This document shows positions 13,787-17,697 of a DNA stretch of 17,697 bases, in pieces. The stretch is from positions 1-17,697 of the forward strand of contig CALFTM010000095.1 in NCBI GenBank assembly GCA_937916355.1, read 5' to 3'. A model generated the notes under the pieces. It ran no database searches. It saw only the letters and a program-made list of their open reading frames with translations, and was not told the origin of the DNA. The stretch's first letter is position 1. Each line of letters opens with the position of its first letter. A program made the position numbers and the translations under genes. The DNA comes from an uncultured Bacteroidales bacterium (GTDB taxonomy: Bacteria > Bacteroidota > Bacteroidia > Bacteroidales > Paludibacteraceae).

Positions 13787-14263
13787 TTAATTTTCAGCTG
13801 CGACTTCATCGTAGTCACCCTCTTCGCTCTCCTCGTTTTCGTGGACGTATATCACGGAATAACGAACTGCACTTGAAGGGGACTTCACAGTGATTCGGAA
13901 CTCTCCTGAGTCATACTCATACAATTGAATGATGAACTTTTCGAGAGAAGAACTCTCCATACATTCAAAACTGATGTACTTGTAATCCTTCTTCACTACC
14001 CACTTGTCTGGTTTGTCGAAAATTTCATATTTAGTACTCTTTTTGTTCAACTGGTCTTCTACTACGATCGCCTTATCTGCGATATTCAAAGAAAAAGAGG
14101 TTGAACTTTGTTGCCATGCTCCCCACGCGTACGCACCTTTAGATTTGTTTGTGACAAGTCCTCTGGTCTCGCGGAAAGAACGGAACTTCGCATTTTGCGC
14201 AGAGACTGCATTCACTCCCAAAAGCAATCCCAACAATAGTAAATATTTTAAAATGTTTTTCAT
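13787..14263 (-). CDS. Secreted protein of unknown function in the lytic transglycosylase operon
   Basis: The 158-residue product has a clear signal peptide (MKNILKYLLLLGLLLGVNAVSAQ, cleavage near 22-23). The mature part is mixed alpha/beta in look, with one Cys, Trp-rich near the N-terminus (GAYAWGAWQQ), and ends in a very acidic tail (HENEESEEGDYDEVAAEN). I recognise no domain. It is 7 bases after the lytic transglycosylase gene and 23 bases before the FtsB-like gene, so a periplasmic role linked to the wall is possible (inference from position only). Confidence 0.75.
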   Translation of the reverse strand: MKNILKYLLLLGLLLGVNAVSAQNAKFRSFRETRGLVTNKSKGAYAWGAWQQSSTSFSLNIADKAIVVEDQLNKKSTKYEIFDKPDKWVVKKDYKYISFECMESSSLEKFIIQLYEYDSGEFRITVKSPSSAVRYSVIYVHENEESEEGDYDEVAAEN

Positions 14264-14270
14264 ATTCTTT

Positions 14271-15254
14271 TTACTGCGGGTCTATAACCCAATTTTTATT
14301 ATGAACTTTAATTTTATTTTCATCAAATCTTAAAGCCTCTTTTTTGGGTATCTTAATTAGATACTCTCTTCTTTCGACGTTTTTCAGTCTATTCGACCGA
14401 AGCCATGGATTTGAATCCTTCAGCAGTTGGTAGGTTATTCCGTACCCCCTTGCAAAGTCCGTCAAATTGTCGATCGTAGAGTCTACTTTTACTACGTTGC
14501 AATCAATTTGGCTGTAAAGGTCGCTTTTCTTTAGCAAAAAACCAAATTGTTTTGGATTTTCCATTATATTTTTTGCCATTAAAATGCGAAAAACATACCT
14601 ATTGGTTTCTTCACTGAAGAGCATTTCGTAGTAATTGTTGGTCTTCTGTTGTTGGATTTGTTTTAAAACACGGGCTCTTCCTGTATTGTAGGAGGCAGCC
14701 GCCAAACTCCAACTATTGGTTAGCTCGTAGGTGCGTTTTAGGAATTTGCACGCCACAACGGTTGATTTTTCTAAATTATATCTCTCATCCACATCATCAT
14801 TGATTATGAGACCAGCCTCTTCTGCGGTTGTTGGTAAAATTTGCCACATGCCTGCAGCTTTTGCTGGTGAGATTGCCCGCTGGTCGAGCGTACTCTCTAT
14901 CAATACTAAATATTTGAAATCATCAGGAACGCCCTGCTCCTTCAATATCGGTTCGATGATGGGGAAAAATTTGTTCGCTCGTTTGATGAGGAGGAATATA
15001 TTAGAGTGCCAAAAAGAGAAACTCATCAATTCCCTATCATACCTTTCTCTGAGATAGTAATTCTGCAAATCAATTTTCTCTCCGAACAGTTCAGCCTCCT
15101 TCGGAATTTCTGGAGCGCAAAAACTGGGCTGGATATTGTTGTCATAAGAGTCATGAGAAGGTCTATAAGTACCTTCTGCAGTACAATTCAGCAACATCCC
15201 TGTGGTTAGCAGATATGAAATCAGCAAAATTCTTTTTTGAATTATATTTTTCAT
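14271..15254 (-). CDS. Membrane-bound lytic murein transglycosylase (MltD-like) with LysM-like tail
   Basis: This enzyme cleaves peptidoglycan glycan strands, leaving a 1,6-anhydro end. The 327-residue product has a signal with a possible lipidation Cys24 (LLNC, an atypical lipobox with Asn before Cys). It has an SLT/goose-lysozyme-like domain with catalytic Glu120 in LIESTLDQRAISPAKAAGMWQI, then the AAASYNTG motif near 205. The C-terminal part (about 255-305) reads like a LysM unit (KVDSTIDNLTDFARGYGITYQLLKDSNPWL). It is 17 bases after the Usp gene and 7 bases before the small secreted gene. An MltD-type enzyme in an operon with a divisome protein suggests septal wall remodelling. Confidence 0.88.
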   Translation of the reverse strand: MKNIIQKRILLISYLLTTGMLLNCTAEGTYRPSHDSYDNNIQPSFCAPEIPKEAELFGEKIDLQNYYLRERYDRELMSFSFWHSNIFLLIKRANKFFPIIEPILKEQGVPDDFKYLVLIESTLDQRAISPAKAAGMWQILPTTAEEAGLIINDDVDERYNLEKSTVVACKFLKRTYELTNSWSLAAASYNTGRARVLKQIQQQKTNNYYEMLFSEETNRYVFRILMAKNIMENPKQFGFLLKKSDLYSQIDCNVVKVDSTIDNLTDFARGYGITYQLLKDSNPWLRSNRLKNVERREYLIKIPKKEALRFDENKIKVHNKNWVIDPQ

Positions 15255-15271
15255 CTTTTATTACTCTCTTG

Positions 15272-16381
15272 TCATCGAATGTGAAACACCATCATGGGTG
15301 TGTTGGTATGAAATACGATTTTTCTCGCAACACTTGGATTGAAGAGTCTTTTCAGCAAATTTCTTTTATGGGTGGTCAACGACACTACATCGATATTATT
15401 TTCTCGTATGAATTTGTCGTATGCCGACAATAGGTCGTTTCCTGTTAGTATATGCGAATCAAATTTCAGCAGAGGAAATTTTTCTTTGAAATAGTCTTTC
15501 AAACCTAAGAGCTTGATTTCCGCCCAATTGTCATCTTCTGAATCATAATGAATGAAATGAAGAGTTAGCTCACGATTCTCTTTTTGAGAGTTCAGAACCT
15601 CGAACATCTTATTATAGATGGCAAGGTCTCCATCTTCAAAATTGGTGGAACAAGCGATATTACGCACATTTTCTAAGGAGACAGGCGAACACTCCGGTAC
15701 AGTAAAAACCGGATAGTTGGAACGCTCCATCACCTCGGCGGTTACGCTTCCGATCATATTTAGGTCGTTTTGGCTACATCCTCTCGTTCCCATGATGATG
15801 GCATACGGTTTCACTATTTGTGAATACTCTATAATTTGCTCTTCTGGAATACCTTCTCGCAACACGCAACGGTACTGAACGCGCGGAATTTTGTTTTCCT
15901 CCATCATCGTTTCAAGTGTTTCGCTCAGAAGTTTCAGATTATTATGGGCGTTTTGTTCTACTACACGTTTGCTCTCTCCGTCCTTTTTGTTGGTATAGAC
16001 CTCCCCTAAAGAACCTATCATCGTTTTGTTTACTGTGTAGGTATGAAATAATATCGCATTCAAATTCAGAGCATTAGCCATTTTAAAACCGAACTTACAC
16101 AACTTTATGGAGTAGTCGGAGAAATCTACAGGCAAAAGTAATGATGCTTTTTCTTTTATCATTCCCTGCATTGTCTCTGTATTTTTCATGTTTTCGATGA
16201 GGGGTAAAGCTCGGTTAAGGTCGCTTTGCCGTATCTTAACCCTTATACCCAATGACATTGCCGGTATGAGTGAATTAACGTCTTGCATATAGACCTCTAT
16301 ATCATGCGCTTCCAATAGGGAGCGAAGTACTTGGGCTTTTTCGTATGTGTGTATCGCAACTGTAACCAGTGTATCTTCCAT
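15272..16381 (-). CDS. DUF2007 - Usp - Usp fusion protein (universal stress family)
   Basis: The 369-residue cytoplasmic protein has three parts. Residues 1-66 are DUF2007-like (LVTVAIHTYEKAQVLRSLLEAHDIEVYMQDVN...RVKIRQSDLNRALPLIE), a small putative signal-transducing fold. Residues 78-228 are a Usp domain with intact ATP site Gly198-x2-Gly201-x9-Gly211-Ser212. Residues 237-369 are a second Usp-like unit whose corresponding segment (LTTHKRNLLKRLFNPSVARKIV) lacks the glycines, so it probably does not bind ATP that way. The start codon follows a promoter and a short leader. It heads the four-gene minus-strand operon ending with the FtsB-like gene. Role: stress response by family, details unknown. 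Confidence 0.88.
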   Translation of the reverse strand: MEDTLVTVAIHTYEKAQVLRSLLEAHDIEVYMQDVNSLIPAMSLGIRVKIRQSDLNRALPLIENMKNTETMQGMIKEKASLLLPVDFSDYSIKLCKFGFKMANALNLNAILFHTYTVNKTMIGSLGEVYTNKKDGESKRVVEQNAHNNLKLLSETLETMMEENKIPRVQYRCVLREGIPEEQIIEYSQIVKPYAIIMGTRGCSQNDLNMIGSVTAEVMERSNYPVFTVPECSPVSLENVRNIACSTNFEDGDLAIYNKMFEVLNSQKENRELTLHFIHYDSEDDNWAEIKLLGLKDYFKEKFPLLKFDSHILTGNDLLSAYDKFIRENNIDVVSLTTHKRNLLKRLFNPSVARKIVFHTNTPMMVFHIR

Positions 16382-16421
16382 AAAACAAACGGTTAGTCAA
16401 TTATTAGAAAACCATATAACG

Positions 16422-16453
16422 AAGGGAAAGTCCCTTATCGCTCTACAAATATA
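16422..16453 (-). promoter_or_regulatory. Promoter and leader hairpin of the Usp operon
   Basis: On minus, TATATTTG (16453-16446) fits the -7 consensus about 65 bases before the ATG at 16381; no convincing -33 element is visible. The leader holds a compact hairpin AAGGGA-CTT-TCCCTT (16436-16422), which could affect mRNA stability or translation. Confidence 0.5.
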
Positions 16454-16549
16454 GTTTTTTTATTTTTTTTCTTGTAAGAAGTAAGGTGATTTTTTTCATT
16501 TTCGTGTGGTTCTTTCATTTGTGGGTTCTCTACAGATCCATTTTCACAA

Positions 16550-17188
16550 TTATTTAATCTTCTTTACGCAACAATCAAATTCCACCCAACCCGACAATTC
16601 ATCACTTGTCCTCATATCAATTGAAATAGACTCAACGACTCCATTGTTTAGTGTAAAATATATTGGACAATATTGGTCATCAAAATGGAATTGCGCATAC
16701 AAAAGGTAGTTTACATGATAAGATACTACAAAAGGGGAAATATTCTCTTTATTATAGGTTTCGTAATCTGAACGTAATTCTGGAATTAGTTCAAATAAAT
16801 CCTCTTGACTCATACCGACAGAAACTTGTTTCCCATTAATTGAAATACGGTACTTAGGACTATTAAAGGTAAAATTTAGGGGGAAGTTTTTCCCTTTATC
16901 CGGATCTGGCTTACCAGAATAATCCTTTATAGGCGCATAAAATAATATACTCATGTCATCATTATTGTACAATGATTCTTCCCAACTCACGCTCTCTCCA
17001 TAATCTAAATCTTGATATAAAATAACTTCTTGTAGCTTAGTGCAATCAAAAACTTTAGTATAGTATGATAACGAATCTGCATACTTTATTGCGATTTCAT
17101 TGACATACACTCCTAACTGATTGGTTGCTTGCGCTATCACACTAAAATGAACGCACAAAGTAAATAATATAAATGCAAGTTTTCTCAT
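16550..17188 (-). CDS. Secreted protein of unknown function
   Basis: The 212-residue product has a signal peptide (MRKLAFILFTLCVHFSVIAQA, cleavage near 20). The mature part is Asp/Glu/Tyr-rich. Its segment YRISINGKQVSVGMSQEDLFELIPELRSDYE resembles short 'threshold' repeats found in many Bacteroidota periplasmic proteins, but it does not identify a family. Two adjacent Cys (FDCCVKKIK) stand near the C-terminus, with further Cys at about 49 and 176. It starts 39 bases after the end of the PD-(D/E)xK gene on the same strand. No clear terminator follows. Confidence 0.72.
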   Translation of the reverse strand: MRKLAFILFTLCVHFSVIAQATNQLGVYVNEIAIKYADSLSYYTKVFDCTKLQEVILYQDLDYGESVSWEESLYNNDDMSILFYAPIKDYSGKPDPDKGKNFPLNFTFNSPKYRISINGKQVSVGMSQEDLFELIPELRSDYETYNKENISPFVVSYHVNYLLYAQFHFDDQYCPIYFTLNNGVVESISIDMRTSDELSGWVEFDCCVKKIK

Positions 17189-17227
17189 AATTGTTTTATT
17201 TTAAATTGATGATATAACGTTTATCTC

Positions 17228-17697
17228 CTATTCATTCGCCAGCCGCTCAATCTTGCAACTGTGCTCCTTCGTTTTCTCGTCGTAATTTACGCCTACGAAA
17301 AGCAAATCGCCTTTGTAGTTGTTCAACGCTTGGCAATAGTTTTTCTCCTTAATTTGCTGAAGCGCACTTCCTGCGCTTTTGTTATGTTTCAGTTCTATCA
17401 CCATTGCCGGGATGTTAGGTAGGTAAGGTATCAAAACCAAATCTGCATAGCCTTTCCCTGTAGGCAACTCTTTGAAAAGTGTGTAGCGAGTGTTGGCGTA
17501 GAAGTACGCCAAGCAAATCGCACTTTGGAAACAATGCTCGTCGTTGTAAGTCAACGGGTTGGTCACCTCTGTGTGGGCTGCGTCGAGAGCCTTTGCTACC
17601 GCCTCCTCGTTGCCTTCGACAGTTGCGTCGAGGAGTTTTTTTGAGGCGTTGATGATTTCCATAATTGGGGCGTAGTTCTCCTCGTCATCAATAGAAT
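17228..17697 (-). CDS. C-terminal part of AAA-ATPase-like/PD-(D/E)xK nuclease family protein (partial, runs off right edge)
   Basis: The frame is open to the right edge (residues SIDDEENYAPI precede the internal ATG at 17662), so this is the 3' part of a larger gene. The visible part has nuclease-fold residues: Asp in GYADLVLIP, Glu-x-Lys in MVIELKHNK, and the following Gln in ALQQIKEKNYCQAL. This matches the DUF1703/PD-(D/E)xK domain that closes AAA-ATPase-like proteins abundant in Bacteroidota, with preceding helices LTYNDEHCFQSAICLAYFYA typical of the family's middle. Such genes are numerous, variable and of unproven function. The N-terminal ATPase part would lie to the right of the window. 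Confidence 0.8.
   Translation of the reverse strand, partial: SIDDEENYAPIMEIINASKKLLDATVEGNEEAVAKALDAAHTEVTNPLTYNDEHCFQSAICLAYFYANTRYTLFKELPTGKGYADLVLIPYLPNIPAMVIELKHNKSAGSALQQIKEKNYCQALNNYKGDLLFVGVNYDEKTKEHSCKIERLANE

Overview
The window looks like a chromosomal segment of a low-GC Bacteroidota, most likely order Bacteroidales. Support comes from Bacteroidota-type promoters (a TTG/TTTG element about 18-21 bases upstream of TAnnTTTG) in front of many genes, and from gene families common in that group: stand-alone type I restriction N-terminal domain proteins, a DUF2007-Usp-Usp fusion, SpoIID/LytB proteins in a non-sporulating genome, DUF3108, and AAA-ATPase/PD-(D/E)xK proteins. Genus cannot be fixed from the sequence alone.

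Left accessory region (1-3300). It starts with the 5' end of a secreted-protein gene (minus strand) behind a long leader that can fold into nested helices. Next come a tyrosine recombinase lacking its N-terminal half, a convergent Fic-family gene with a DNA-binding N-terminus and a promoter dyad, an antitoxin-like small gene, and two very small genes or transcripts bounded by strong terminators (a 43-residue ORF on minus; a 19-residue ORF on plus with its own promoter and terminator). A four-helix membrane protein of unknown role follows.

Housekeeping core (3400-9130). recR and an HSDR_N-type PD-(D/E)xK protein form a minus-strand pair. Divergent from them is a tight plus-strand series: holA (clamp-loader delta), ysxC/engB (ribosome-assembly GTPase), an LpxL/HtrB-like acyltransferase, a family 2 glycosyltransferase and a DUF3108 secreted protein. 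The last three suggest an envelope/lipid A or surface-glycan theme.

Regulatory desert (9130-11300). A possibly leaderless 45-residue membrane protein and an XRE-family regulator lie on minus. The regulator's promoter is overlapped by TTACAnnTGTAA-type sites, and TGTAAA/TTTACA words continue for about 1 kb of non-coding, very AT-rich DNA. This array is the most interesting unexplained structure here.

Right side (11300-17697). A SpoIID/LytB-domain protein and a PhnP-like metallo-beta-lactamase-fold hydrolase lie on plus. Convergent to them is a minus-strand operon: DUF2007-Usp-Usp protein, lytic transglycosylase with a LysM-like tail, small secreted protein, FtsB/DivIC-like protein. This points to coordinated cell-wall and division functions. 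The window ends with a secreted protein of unknown function and the C-terminal part of an AAA-ATPase-like/PD-(D/E)xK protein that runs off the right edge.

No rRNA, tRNA, CRISPR array or complete insertion sequence was seen.
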